64,000 nucleotides of DNA from JAFGKK01 sp964521085 (GTDB lineage: Bacteria; Chloroflexota; Anaerolineae; Anaerolineales; RBG-16-64-43): assembly GCA_964521085.1 (NCBI GenBank), contig CAZFPL010000011.1:11861-75860 (forward strand), in the 5' to 3' direction. A model generated the notes under the pieces. It did not search any database. It had not been told where the DNA came from and saw only the letters and a program-made list of their open reading frames with translations. Position numbers and translations under genes: made by a program. Positions within the stretch are counted from its first letter, which is position 1; each line of letters opens with the position of its first letter. Below, one piece after another: positions 34,785-44,278 of this stretch.

Positions 34785-35162
34785 TCAGCTTTCCTGCCCC
34801 TTCGATAATATTTCCGATATCCGTTTATTGAGTTGATCGGGCGAAAACGGTTTGAGGATGTATTCCGCGGCGCCGGCTTCCAGACCGGTTTGGACTTCGG
34901 CTTCCTGACCCTTGGCCGAGAGGAAGATCACGGGAATGTGACGCAGGGTGGGATCCGCTTTCAACCGGCGGCATGCTTCATACCCCGTCATCCGCGGCAT
35001 GCGCACATCGAGGAGGATCAGGTCCGGTTGCTCGCGGCGCGTGCTTTCCAGGACCTCCTCCCCGTTGCTTACCGCCACCACTTCGTGTTTCCCATAGGTC
35101 AAGGTAAAGACGATCAAGTCGCGAATATCCCGTTCGTCTTCGGCGATCAGTATCTTGGCCAT
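34785..35162 (-). CDS. Single-domain response regulator
   Basis: 125-aa CheY-like receiver: acidic pair in IAEDERD, phospho-Asp in ILLDVRMPRMTG, Thr/Ser switch in FLSAKG and Lys in YILKPFS. No output domain. It is the last gene of the operon whose middle gene is the 2120-aa histidine kinase, 14 nt downstream of it, so it is the likely phosphoacceptor. Output must be by protein-protein contact. Confidence 0.93.
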   Translation of the reverse strand: MAKILIAEDERDIRDLIVFTLTYGKHEVVAVSNGEEVLESTRREQPDLILLDVRMPRMTGYEACRRLKADPTLRHIPVIFLSAKGQEAEVQTGLEAGAAEYILKPFSPDQLNKRISEILSKGQES

Positions 35163-35176
35163 GAGTCCCGTCCTTG

Positions 35177-38100
35177 TCAGGATTGTACCGCGTCCCGGGG
35201 AAGCATAACATGGAAGGTGCTTCCCTTTCCAGGCACCCCTTCGCTTTCCACCTCGATCGATCCCCCGTGCATCTCCACCAGCCTGCGAGTGATCGGCAAC
35301 CCCAGGCCGGTCCCGGGCACTGCCATGACCGTCGGGTTTTCGCCGCGGTAGAAGCGTTCGAAGATCCGTTCGCGTTCGGCGGGCGTAATCCCAATCCCCG
35401 TATCCGATACGTCGATCCGCACTCCTCCCGGCCGGGAGACGGCGCGCAGGGTGACTTTCCCTCCGGCGGGCGTGTAGAGATATGCGTTTTCCGCCAGGTT
35501 GTGAAGGATTTCCGCCACCCGGGCGCGATCGGCCTGCAGGGAAGGCAGGTCCGGTTCGGAGTCCAGGATGATCTCCATAGGTTTTTCGTCCTTTTGGCTT
35601 TTCTGGCGCAGAGATTCCGCGACTTCCTCCAACAAGTCCGGGATTTCCACAACATCCAAGTTCAGCCGGATCTGCCCGGATTCCATCCGGGAGATATCCA
35701 GCAGATCGCTCACCAGGAGTTCCAGGCGGTCGGAATTATCCTTGACGATTTTAAGGAAACGGCGCTGCGCATCGTTGAGCGGTCCCATCGCATCCATCAT
35801 CATGATTTCCACATACCCGCGGATGGCGGTCATGGGCGTGCGCAATTCGTGGGAGACGGTGGCGACGAATTCGGATTTCAAGCGGTCGATCTCGACCTCC
35901 TGGGTGATATCGCGGAAGACGGCGACCGTGCCGATGAACTCCTCGACGCTCCCGACGGGCGCCAAATGGACGGAAAGGACCCGGCCGCTGTCGAGGGTGA
36001 TCCTCTCGGCGAGGTAGTCGCCGCCGCCGATCCCCGCCGGATCGGTCCGCCATTTCTGCAGGCGCTCCTGCCACGGGCGGCCGGCTTTCCCGAACAGGCC
36101 GATGAACTCGCCGGCCGGTCGTCCGATCACCCGCTCCCGCGGAAGGCTGAGCAGCCGCACGGCGGCGTCGTTGAAGAGGACGATCTTCTGCTCCTCGTCC
36201 GTCACCATCACGCCGTCGGCGATGGCCTCGAGCATGGCGCGCGACTTCCGGGATTCCACCTGTTGGCTGCGTACCAAATCCCCCAGACGGTCGGCCTGAT
36301 CGCGGATAAGCCGGTACAGTTCGGCGTTGTTGATCGCCGCCGCCACCTGGTTCGCCGCGGCCGAGGCCAGCCGCATCTGTTCCGGGTTGAATACCGAAGG
36401 ATCCTGGCTGAGCAGCAGCAGGGCTCCCAGCGCGTCCGCGCCGACCATGAGCGGCACGGCGAGCGCGCTCCGGTAGCGCATGGGCTCGTTCGGGTAGAGG
36501 TGGATCCAGCGGGGATCCTTTTCCAGATCCGGAAGGATGACCGATTGCCGCTGTTGGATGACCCAGCCGGCCAGACCTTCGCCCGCGTGAAATGGAAGCG
36601 AGCGGCCGCCTTTCGGCAACGGCGCATCCTTTTCCAGCGACGCCCGGTATACCAGCAATTGAGTCTGCGGATCCAGGAGCACGATCGCCGCCTGGTCCGC
36701 CCCGATCGCTTCATTGACCAGTTGCAGCGCGCGGGTGAGTACCTGTTCCAGATCCAGGCTGACCACGAGTTCGGTGCTGATGCGCAGCAGCGTTTCCGCC
36801 CGTTGATGCTCGCGTTCGAGTGCGGTGGTGCGTTCGACCACGCGATGCTCCAAGTCGGTTGTCAGGGCATGCGAGGTTTGATGAAGGCGGACGTTTTCCA
36901 GCGCCTGGCCGAGTTGGGCGGAAACCGTCTGCGCCAGGGAAAGATCCGCGTAGGAGAAAATATGGGTCTCCGGGCTCTCGATCAGAATTAACCCGGCGGC
37001 GTCGCCCGATATCAACAGCGGCAGGATCAGGAGGGATGTCACCTGGCGCTGCTTCAGCCAGAAGCGGAGGTTTCCCACCCGCGGGTCGTTGGGCGCGTTT
37101 TCCACATGCATCGGAGAGCGGGTTTGCAGGATCGTCTCGATCGCCGGGGACCCGTGCAGCGGAAGACTCATGCTCATCGCCGACGGACGCCCGGGGTAGA
37201 TGTGTTCCGCGACAACGAACGCTTCCGGACGGTCCTTTTCGATCAGCACAGCGGCGGATTGGGGGACATCGAACGCGGCAGCCAGCTCGCGGCAGGCGAT
37301 TTGCAGCAGCGACCGCTCGTTGCTGGTGGTGATGGCCGCGTTGGTCAGCCGGTTTAGCAGCGCGAGGTGCGACGCGCGTTCGTCCAATTCGCGGGTGCGG
37401 TCCGTCATCTCCTCGAATAGCCGGGCTTTTTCCAGCGCGAGCGCGCTTTGATTGGCAAGCGATAGCGCCACTTCCTCGTTGCCCTTGGAGAATGCTTCCG
37501 CCGCGGTGAAATTCTCGAGCAGCACAATCCCGAGCAGTTGATCGCCGGCCTGCAGCGGCACTCCCAGCGCCGATGCCGGAATCAATCCCATGGTTCCATT
37601 CCGATAAGCCTCCAGGTTATCCGCCGTCAGGTTGAAATCCGAAGCCATGTCGACATGCGTCCAATGCAGGGGTTTCCCCGCCTGATACGTCTGCCCGGGC
37701 AGGCCTTCGCCGGCCGCGCAGGCAATCCGGTGCAGGTATTGCGCGTTGGCGTACCCGGATACGGCCTGAACCGCGAGCTTCGAGTGCTCCTTATCCCACA
37801 ACGCCACCATGCTGCCTTCCGCTTCGGGAATGGCGTTACGCGTCTCGTCGACCAGCGATTGCAGGATCAGCGGGACGTCGAGGCCGGATACTTGGCGGCT
37901 GAATTCTAGCAGGACGTTCCCTTCATGCAGCCGGCGCTTGGTTTCCTCGAGCAGCCTGGCGTTTTCCAGGTAGATGGCCACCTGCTCCCCGAGCAGTTGA
38001 AAAAGGTCCTCATCTCCGGCCCGAAACGGCGTCACGGCTTCCTGCGATATCAGCAGGGTCACGGCTTCCGTCTTCGATCGGGCGCGGATGGGGAAACACA

Positions 38101-41100
38101 GGAACGAGCGGGCTTTCAGCGCGGATAACAAAGGAGAGTTCAGCCACGTCGGCGTATCGTCGAGCGAAAGCGCGAGAATGGGTTGGCCACGCTGGAACAT
38201 GCTCAGAATCGGGTTGTGCTGGCCGAGGAGCATTTCCACCTGGGCTTCGGCCGGAACTTTCCCCTTGGACAAGCGCAATTTCGGCCCGCCGGGTCTCTCC
38301 TCGGCGACAAGCACGATGTCGAACGCGTAGGAGTCGAGAAGGCTCTGCGCGAAGGTCTCGAGCAGCGCTTGTGGTTCGGCCTGGGTGGACAGAAATTCGG
38401 TGACTTGGATCAACGCCAGCAGGCGGTTGAGTCGGGATTGCAGGTCCTGCGCCTCGGCCGCCGCCAAGTTTTCCGAAAAGCCCGGGGTTTTGGCTTTTCC
38501 CGCCGCTTGTCCGGGGCGCCGCTTTTCGGTCAGCGCCTGTTGCAGAATGTCGGTCTGGATGGCGACGGTGGCCTGGGAGGCGAAAATTTCCAGGAATGGA
38601 AAGTCGGTCCCGGGTTTCGCGTTTGACACCGGAGACGCGGCGAGCAATCCGATCAACTCGCTGCTGGAGGTGCGCAGCGGGAGGAGGAGTATTTCCCGTG
38701 CTTCCATCTCCTCTGAGATTTCAGCGGCGAACCGTTGCGCTTCCACATCGCCGGTTGTGGCCGGCAACGGGATGCTCCCTTCGACGTCGGACCGGGCGGA
38801 CATCCAACGCAGCACCGTATCGCGGGAAATATGCATCGCCTGGATCGACTGCCACGCCCGGTCCGATAACCCGGAGCGGGCGTGCCATTCGAGCGCGTCG
38901 CGCCTGAGCGATCCGATCAGCACCGGAGTCAATCCCAGAGCGTCGTGGATGCTTTGGGTGATGGTCTCCAGCCGGTGGGGAAGCGGTGAATGCGAGAGGG
39001 AAACTTTTCCCGTCTGATGGATGGTGGACAGCAGCCTTGCCCGGCGCCGCAGCGCGTCGTCGGTCTGCACCTGCTCTTCGTGACGCTGGGCGTTGCCCAC
39101 GGCGATGGCAATCTGGATCCCGTAAGCTTGGACGATTTCGAGGGATTCGCGGTCGAACCAGCCCGGGTGATGGGAGTGCAAGTCGATCAATCCGACGGCA
39201 TGCTGCTCATAGATCACCGGCACGAGGATGGCGGATAAGATTCCGGGATGGTCGGCTTCCCCCGGTTCGGATGTGATATCGCGGATCAGGTGCGGTTTTC
39301 CGCTGTCGAGTACTTCCATCGCCAAGCGGGAGAGCGTGTTATCCGGAAGACTCTCGCCCAGGAGAAGCAGGGGGCGCAGCGGGTAGGCCGTCCGTTTCGG
39401 ATCGAGGAGCGCGATCCGTCCGCAATCCGCACCGGTCACGCGGATCGATTCGTCGTGGATCAATTGAAGAAGGTAGGGAAGATCGATGGTTGTGTTCAGC
39501 TCGCGTGAGACGCGGGTAAGCGATGTGAGTTGATCCACCCGCCGGCGCAGGGAGGTGTCGGTGGCGGAGAAAAGTTGTTCGCGTTCGATGGTTCCGGCCA
39601 GCTGGCCGGCGACCGCGGAAAGAAAATGCTGTTCCTCTGAATCGAACGCGCCCTGCTTCCTACCGACGATGATTTCCCCGATCCCGCGTCCGCGCACCAA
39701 CAGCGGTGTTACGATCCAATGGTCGGCCTGGAAATAATCCACCCATGGCCGGTAGTAGGGCGGGGGATCGCCGGAATCCTTGGTGGAACGGATGGCGATG
39801 GGCTTTGCGGTGAACGTCACCGCATACCGGCTGAGGGGATCGGCGGTCGAGAAGGTGGCGAACCGGCGTTTATCTTCCTCGCGGAGTCCGTGCGCCGACG
39901 CCGGGTGCAGCAGAATCTCGTCGCGGGATTCGTCAAGCAGGAAGAGTGCCGTCCGATCGCCGGAGAGAATCCGCGCCAATTCACTCAATGCCTGCCGGAG
40001 AAAATCATCCAGGGGCGGCGGCGAGGCGGCGAACGTGGAAAGGCGGCGAATGAAATCGGAACGGTCCGATCCGCGCCGGTACTCCTCCAGCATGATCAGG
40101 TTGCGGATCAGGCGGCCGGCTTGTACGGCCAGCGGATTCCAGCGGCGGAGATCCTCCTCGTCGATCGGAGCGGCGGTTTTATTGGCGACCCACAACCAGC
40201 CGGTGGAATCCCCAGGCGATCCGAGCGGCAGGATCCCGAGGTTGTGGATATCCAGCGCCCGCGCGAGCGGAAGCAACCCCAGTTCGCGCAGCAACGGGAG
40301 GGTGTCCGCCCCATTGGCGGCGGACGACTCCATCGTTTGCCAGCGGATCCGCGCCGGGCTGCCGGACGGCAGCGCAATCCGCATCATCGGCAACAGATGA
40401 TCCGGGATGCCGTGGAACGGCTTGCGCGGTTCCAGTGATTGATTTGAATCGTCGTAAAGCAGGAAACCGAAAAATTGCGCGTCCACCAAAGGCGAGACCG
40501 CCTGACTGAGTTTGGCGAAGAAGGAATCCGGCTCGGAAAGCTGATTCGCGGTCCGGGCGATCTCGGCCAGGGCGCTTGCTTCGGCTTCCCGCCGCACGTC
40601 GTTTTCATGGACCAATGCATTCTGCAGCGACAGGGCGGCCATCTCCACCGCGGGGGTCAGGCGCAACAGAGTTTCCTCCGTAAACGCCGAAGGTTGCACC
40701 GCGTAGAACTCGATGGTCCCCAGCATTTCACCGGAGATCTCCAGCGGGAACCCAAGGAAGGAATGGAACTTCCCGTTTTCCGGTGAAGGACTCTCCCCAA
40801 GACCGTGATACTTCTTCAATTCCGGAATTCGCAGCGGACGCCGCTCCCGGGCAAGCATGCCGGAAGGACCTTCCCCCAGACGGATTCCCGCATGGGGAAG
40901 CCGGACGGCAGGATCCAGGGAAGCACTGGCCTGTGAGCATTTGGGAATCAGCATCTGCCGGATCGGGTCCCAAATCGTGATCATCCCCCAATCCGCACCG
41001 GAAAGTGGAAGCAGATTGACGATCAGGTTGTGGGCGGCTTTCGGGAGGTCCAGAGAGGAAAACGCCGAGCGGATGAAGCCGGGAGCTGCCTCGGAAACCG

Positions 41101-41539
41101 CCGGTGGAAAAAGATGTGCAGCACTCGGCAGCGGGCGGAACCGGATCTCCATTTCCGTCCTTCCATCCGTGCCGATGAGATGAGAAGAGACGTTGTACAG
41201 CTGCTTCCGGATGCGGACAACCGCCCGGCCTTCCCGGGAAGCGAGTTTCCAGATGTCCCCCGCAGGATACGCCGCCGAGGTCAGGCTTTGTAAGGAAAGG
41301 TCCACCCCGGGGAGTGAGAACCAGTGCTGGGTCAATGCGTCGGCGCGGATAAGTTGCCCCCCCGACGATACAACTATCCGGGCTTCTGCTTCGATCGTCT
41401 CCGCAGGAGCGGGCGCCGGTGTGATAATCCGCCGCCGCGGGAAGATCCATCGGCTGAAGAGGATCGCACCCAGCCAGAACCCGCCTCCAAGGAGGAGAAT
41501 CAGCAGGCCGAGGGTGAGAAGTTGTCCGGAAAAATTCAT
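35177..41539 (-). CDS. Giant membrane-anchored multi-GAF/PAS histidine kinase
   Basis: 2120 aa. One N-terminal transmembrane helix (about 8-30) and a short basic stop-transfer, then a long cytoplasmic sensory region with about nine GAF-like units (roughly 150-315, 330-480, 500-655, 675-830, 845-1000, 1050-1200, 1210-1375, 1390-1560, 1590-1740), a PAS at about 1760-1870, HisKA with FVATVSHELRTPMTA (phospho-His) and HATPase with HNLAENAYLYTP, DTGIGI and GTGLGLPITRRLVEMHGG. Kinase core intact. Flanked by a receiver-GGDEF-like gene upstream (24 nt) and a receiver downstream. ATG 41539 has no strong SD. The number of GAF units suggests a ligand-integrating hub; ligands are unknown. Confidence 0.92.
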   Translation of the reverse strand: MNFSGQLLTLGLLILLLGGGFWLGAILFSRWIFPRRRIITPAPAPAETIEAEARIVVSSGGQLIRADALTQHWFSLPGVDLSLQSLTSAAYPAGDIWKLASREGRAVVRIRKQLYNVSSHLIGTDGRTEMEIRFRPLPSAAHLFPPAVSEAAPGFIRSAFSSLDLPKAAHNLIVNLLPLSGADWGMITIWDPIRQMLIPKCSQASASLDPAVRLPHAGIRLGEGPSGMLARERRPLRIPELKKYHGLGESPSPENGKFHSFLGFPLEISGEMLGTIEFYAVQPSAFTEETLLRLTPAVEMAALSLQNALVHENDVRREAEASALAEIARTANQLSEPDSFFAKLSQAVSPLVDAQFFGFLLYDDSNQSLEPRKPFHGIPDHLLPMMRIALPSGSPARIRWQTMESSAANGADTLPLLRELGLLPLARALDIHNLGILPLGSPGDSTGWLWVANKTAAPIDEEDLRRWNPLAVQAGRLIRNLIMLEEYRRGSDRSDFIRRLSTFAASPPPLDDFLRQALSELARILSGDRTALFLLDESRDEILLHPASAHGLREEDKRRFATFSTADPLSRYAVTFTAKPIAIRSTKDSGDPPPYYRPWVDYFQADHWIVTPLLVRGRGIGEIIVGRKQGAFDSEEQHFLSAVAGQLAGTIEREQLFSATDTSLRRRVDQLTSLTRVSRELNTTIDLPYLLQLIHDESIRVTGADCGRIALLDPKRTAYPLRPLLLLGESLPDNTLSRLAMEVLDSGKPHLIRDITSEPGEADHPGILSAILVPVIYEQHAVGLIDLHSHHPGWFDRESLEIVQAYGIQIAIAVGNAQRHEEQVQTDDALRRRARLLSTIHQTGKVSLSHSPLPHRLETITQSIHDALGLTPVLIGSLRRDALEWHARSGLSDRAWQSIQAMHISRDTVLRWMSARSDVEGSIPLPATTGDVEAQRFAAEISEEMEAREILLLPLRTSSSELIGLLAASPVSNAKPGTDFPFLEIFASQATVAIQTDILQQALTEKRRPGQAAGKAKTPGFSENLAAAEAQDLQSRLNRLLALIQVTEFLSTQAEPQALLETFAQSLLDSYAFDIVLVAEERPGGPKLRLSKGKVPAEAQVEMLLGQHNPILSMFQRGQPILALSLDDTPTWLNSPLLSALKARSFLCFPIRARSKTEAVTLLISQEAVTPFRAGDEDLFQLLGEQVAIYLENARLLEETKRRLHEGNVLLEFSRQVSGLDVPLILQSLVDETRNAIPEAEGSMVALWDKEHSKLAVQAVSGYANAQYLHRIACAAGEGLPGQTYQAGKPLHWTHVDMASDFNLTADNLEAYRNGTMGLIPASALGVPLQAGDQLLGIVLLENFTAAEAFSKGNEEVALSLANQSALALEKARLFEEMTDRTRELDERASHLALLNRLTNAAITTSNERSLLQIACRELAAAFDVPQSAAVLIEKDRPEAFVVAEHIYPGRPSAMSMSLPLHGSPAIETILQTRSPMHVENAPNDPRVGNLRFWLKQRQVTSLLILPLLISGDAAGLILIESPETHIFSYADLSLAQTVSAQLGQALENVRLHQTSHALTTDLEHRVVERTTALEREHQRAETLLRISTELVVSLDLEQVLTRALQLVNEAIGADQAAIVLLDPQTQLLVYRASLEKDAPLPKGGRSLPFHAGEGLAGWVIQQRQSVILPDLEKDPRWIHLYPNEPMRYRSALAVPLMVGADALGALLLLSQDPSVFNPEQMRLASAAANQVAAAINNAELYRLIRDQADRLGDLVRSQQVESRKSRAMLEAIADGVMVTDEEQKIVLFNDAAVRLLSLPRERVIGRPAGEFIGLFGKAGRPWQERLQKWRTDPAGIGGGDYLAERITLDSGRVLSVHLAPVGSVEEFIGTVAVFRDITQEVEIDRLKSEFVATVSHELRTPMTAIRGYVEIMMMDAMGPLNDAQRRFLKIVKDNSDRLELLVSDLLDISRMESGQIRLNLDVVEIPDLLEEVAESLRQKSQKDEKPMEIILDSEPDLPSLQADRARVAEILHNLAENAYLYTPAGGKVTLRAVSRPGGVRIDVSDTGIGITPAERERIFERFYRGENPTVMAVPGTGLGLPITRRLVEMHGGSIEVESEGVPGKGSTFHVMLPRDAVQS

Positions 41540-41563
41540 ATTGGGAGGATGATCTGGAATGGG

Positions 41564-42451
41564 TTATGGACCCGTCCGGCCGGCGAGGGCAGCCAGCTCC
41601 GCAATCTGGCGGACGTCGGTAAAGTTATGGTGCGACGAGTGGATGGCGCTCACCGCAAGGCTGATGAGCGGCGCGCGCTTTTCCGCGCCGGCTGCGTCGG
41701 GAACCACAAGGTATCCTCTCTGTTGATCCAGGTACGAGTACTTGTTTGGAACGGTCCGGGTAAACCGGTTCTTCAATTGCACTTCGAGTCCCCCCGCGCG
41801 GGCTTCTTCCGTCAGAACGACGAAACTGTCGCCTCCGGCATATCCGATAAAGTCATCCGGCGCCCCGAATTCGTCAACCACCTGCAGGATCAGATCCGCC
41901 GCAAAGCGGAGGAAATCGTCGCCGGAGGAATCGCCGTAGGCAGTCCGGTAGGCGTCGAAATCCATCAGGCGGCAGTTCAGCATCGACCAGCCCTTGCGGG
42001 AGAGGATCTCCTGCAGGCGGACCTCGATCTGGCGGCTGGTGGGCAATCCCGTCCGTGGGTCGGTGAGGTTTTCGCGTTCCGCGCGAGCGATGGCATTTTG
42101 AACACGCAGCCGGAGTTCCTCGATATCGAACGGTTTTGTGATGTAATCGTCGGCTCCGAGTTCCAATCCGGCGATCCGATCACGGCGTTCATCGCGCTGG
42201 GTGAGGAACAGAATCGGGATGTGCCCGGTCCGGGAGGATGAACGCAACTGCCGGCAGACTTCATATCCGTCCATATCCGGCAGCATGATATCCAGGACGA
42301 TCAACTGGGGAAGGGAATGCCGCGTGAGGGAGAGGGCTTCTTGTCCGCGGGAGGCTACGGAAATTTCAAATCCCTGCGTTTCGAAATATGTCCGCAGCAT
42401 GGTACCGATGTCCGGATCGTCCTCCACGACCAATATCCTGCTCTTTCCCAT
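41564..42451 (-). CDS. Response regulator with degenerate GGDEF domain
   Basis: 295 aa. Receiver at 1-125 (VVEDDPD pocket, Asp54 in IVLDIMLP, Lys in ITKPFD), then a diguanylate-cyclase fold starting LTDPRTGLP. The active-site loop reads GGDSF (206-210) instead of GGDEF, and the C-terminal part deviates from canonical cyclases. The Glu-to-Ser change removes a catalytic/metal residue, so cyclase activity is unlikely. It may bind GTP, or act as a scaffold or enzyme-inactive switch. First gene of the operon with the giant kinase. Confidence 0.88.
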   Translation of the reverse strand: MGKSRILVVEDDPDIGTMLRTYFETQGFEISVASRGQEALSLTRHSLPQLIVLDIMLPDMDGYEVCRQLRSSSRTGHIPILFLTQRDERRDRIAGLELGADDYITKPFDIEELRLRVQNAIARAERENLTDPRTGLPTSRQIEVRLQEILSRKGWSMLNCRLMDFDAYRTAYGDSSGDDFLRFAADLILQVVDEFGAPDDFIGYAGGDSFVVLTEEARAGGLEVQLKNRFTRTVPNKYSYLDQQRGYLVVPDAAGAEKRAPLISLAVSAIHSSHHNFTDVRQIAELAALAGRTGP

Positions 42452-43035
42452 GGGGCCTCCTTGACGGGATCTTCCGGTGTATAGATTTTACTGCATCTGG
42501 GAGAGGATGGAGCCGCTGACGATAGTATGGCCTTCGATGATCCTTGCGTGATCATTGCGAAGCCGATGTCATCCCCGCATGCTTGGGCGGCCGTCTTCCC
42601 CGCGCGGTCGGATGATCGTCATCCCGGCAATTGAGGTAGATCGTNNNNNNNNNNNNNNNNNNNNNNNNNNNNNNNNNNNNNNNNNNNNNNNNNNNNNNNN
42701 NNNNNNNNNNNNNNNNNNNNNNNNNNNNNNNNNNNNNNNNNNNNATCCCGGCAATTGAGGTAGATCGTCATCCCGGCGTGACCTCAGCCCGCCCTCGCGA
42801 AGCATCCCCACTCGGTTTTTCTTATGAGTGGGGATGGATGCGGAGCGTAGGCCGGGATCCAAGCGGTGATCGAGAGAATCTCGATCCTTGCGACGGGACT
42901 CAATGGATGCCGGCTGCGTGCACCCCTGCTGCGCAACGCGCAGGTTCCAATATCAACCCGAACCTGCGCGCTCCGCAGGGGCAGGCGCCGGCATGACGAT
43001 CCGGTAACATCTTGAGATTGATTTGGGACGGGGTA
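42452..43035. repeat. Gap 2 and repeat-rich intergenic region
   Basis: Ns occupy 42645-42744. The last 24 nt before the gap (ATCCCGGCAATTGAGGTAGA plus TCGT) recur exactly as the first 24 after it. Read across the gap the pattern is consistent with a 25-nt tandem unit (CGTCATCCCGGCAATTGAGG plus TAGAT) of unknown copy number. Further on, 42905-43001 is a ~97-bp imperfect palindrome. Shared CGTCAT/ATGACG ends and GCCGGC/CCCGGC cores link these to the element at 48102-48203. No gene is supportable here. Confidence 0.75.
42905..43001. repeat. Long imperfect palindrome (REP-like)
   Basis: Left arm GGATGCCGGC...CCCCTGC...GCGCAGGTT, right arm AACCTGCGCGC...GCAGGGG...GCCGGCATGACGATCC, separated by about 14 nt. 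The ends GCCGGC and the ATGACGAT tail match the repeat family seen at 48102-48203. The transcribed form would be a very stable hairpin and sits immediately downstream of the V4R gene (its stop side). Confidence 0.7.
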
Positions 43036-43671
43036 TCAACCGGAGGATTTGCGTTTGATGCGATACGTGCAACTCGGGTCGCCCTTTGCGCGGCAGGAGA
43101 TTTCCTCGACCGAGTAATGCCTTCCACTGCAGGCCCAGGCGAGCCCTTCCTGCAGTGCGCCTACCGGCAATTGGCAGCAGGGCGAGGATTTGGTCAATCC
43201 CCAACAGTGCGGGCATCGCTCATTGACGAGTAACCAATCATGCGGGCGTTTTTCCACCCGTACGCGTTGATCGCTGTAATGGTTCAGCAGCCAAGCCAGC
43301 AAGTCCATCCCGCGCAGGATTTTTTGAGTGGGTGGGAGAAGGCGGAAACCGCGGTGGGATAGACCCAAAATCCCGGAGAAGGCCCGCAGCCCGCGCCGGA
43401 ACATCGCCCGCCCGGTGCGCATGCAAATTCCACGGGCTGTTTGTTCGCCGTAGATCTCCTCGAGTGCCTGATACAACTTCGCCGGTGTCCCGAACGGCAG
43501 GTCCGGCACCGCATTCTCCGCAATCTCCACCCCCGCCTCCTTTAAAAGAGGCGCGAGTTTCTGCCTCCCGAGGACTTCTTCGAAGGAGGCGATCATCAAA
43601 TCCCCGATTTTCGCGGGGTAGATATCGGGCAATGCTTGCGGGGGAACAGGCCACGATGCGGCAATGTCCAT
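43036..43671 (-). CDS. V4R-like (4-vinyl reductase/hydrocarbon-binding fold) protein
   Basis: 211 aa from ATG 43671. An all-helical N-terminal half (EEVLGRQKLAPLLKEAG) precedes a beta-rich half that ends in the Cys-containing motif CRAKGDPSCTYRI, the V4R hallmark for small-molecule binding; another pair of Cys lies in CPHCWG and CCQLP. Likely a ligand-binding regulatory domain. It follows the small GTPase gene with the DUF4388 gene ahead, a cassette I associate with signalling complexes in this phylum. A TTG at 43716 could extend the start. Confidence 0.65.
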   Translation of the reverse strand: MDIAASWPVPPQALPDIYPAKIGDLMIASFEEVLGRQKLAPLLKEAGVEIAENAVPDLPFGTPAKLYQALEEIYGEQTARGICMRTGRAMFRRGLRAFSGILGLSHRGFRLLPPTQKILRGMDLLAWLLNHYSDQRVRVEKRPHDWLLVNERCPHCWGLTKSSPCCQLPVGALQEGLAWACSGRHYSVEEISCRAKGDPSCTYRIKRKSSG

Positions 43672-43720
43672 AGGCGTGGAACGGGCTCCAATTCGGGAGG
43701 AAGGTCGGTTCTTCAAAGGA

Positions 43721-44263
43721 TCAGGATTTGTCGCCGGTTTCGATTTCCTGAAGGATGCTGCTGAGGAGCTCCAGGAGGATGGTTTTCACTTTTTCCTTGT
43801 CGTTGGCAACGCAAGGAATGCATTTGACACTCGGATCCAGCTTGAGCGCGATGCGCAGGTCGTCGACTGGCCAGGCTTCGGGAACGTCCTGTTTGTTGGC
43901 GGCCACCACGTAGGGAGTGGGGGCGTATGCCCGGAAGGTGTCGAGGATGAACCGCGCTTCGCGGAACGTTTCCGGGCGGGAGCTGTCGACGATGACGACA
44001 AACCCCAGCATGCCCTCGGAGAGGATTTCCCACATGAAGTCGAATCGTTTTTGGCCCGGCGTGCCGAACAGATAGAGGACCAGGTCGTCGTCCACCGTGA
44101 TCCGGCCGAAATCCATGGCCACCGTTGTCGTCTCCTTCACCTTTTCCACTTCCAAGGAGATTTTCCGTTCCGTCGACACCACTTCGATCTCGCTGATCGA
44201 CCGGATGAACGCGGTTTTTCCTGAGTTGAACGGTCCGGTGACCACCATTTTAACGGTTTGCAT
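43721..44263 (-). CDS. Small Ras-like GTPase (MglA-type)
   Basis: 180 aa. P-loop GPFNSGKT (residues 10-17), switch region around TTVAMDFG, G3-like FGTPGQKRFDF and G4 ANKQD are all visible. It is shorter than Rab-type proteins and lacks any extra domain. MglA-like GTPases control polarity or motility with Roadblock partners, but no MglB/Roadblock gene is visible here; the partners would be the DUF4388 and V4R proteins. AAGGAGCG lies 9 nt upstream of ATG 44263, 15 nt after the DUF4388 stop. Confidence 0.9.
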   Translation of the reverse strand: MQTVKMVVTGPFNSGKTAFIRSISEIEVVSTERKISLEVEKVKETTTVAMDFGRITVDDDLVLYLFGTPGQKRFDFMWEILSEGMLGFVVIVDSSRPETFREARFILDTFRAYAPTPYVVAANKQDVPEAWPVDDLRIALKLDPSVKCIPCVANDKEKVKTILLELLSSILQEIETGDKS

Positions 44264-44278
44264 GTTGGAAAGCGCTCC

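Noticed and set aside
35174..36991. Long plus-strand open frame under the giant kinase
   Set aside because: No domain features and the minus strand encodes an intact HisKA/HATPase here.
42620..42775. CRISPR array at gap 2
   Set aside because: The repeated unit is 25 nt with no spacers visible and no cas genes in the window.
42778..42996. Small protein after gap 2
   Set aside because: The frame is made of REP-like palindrome sequence and has no SD or family.
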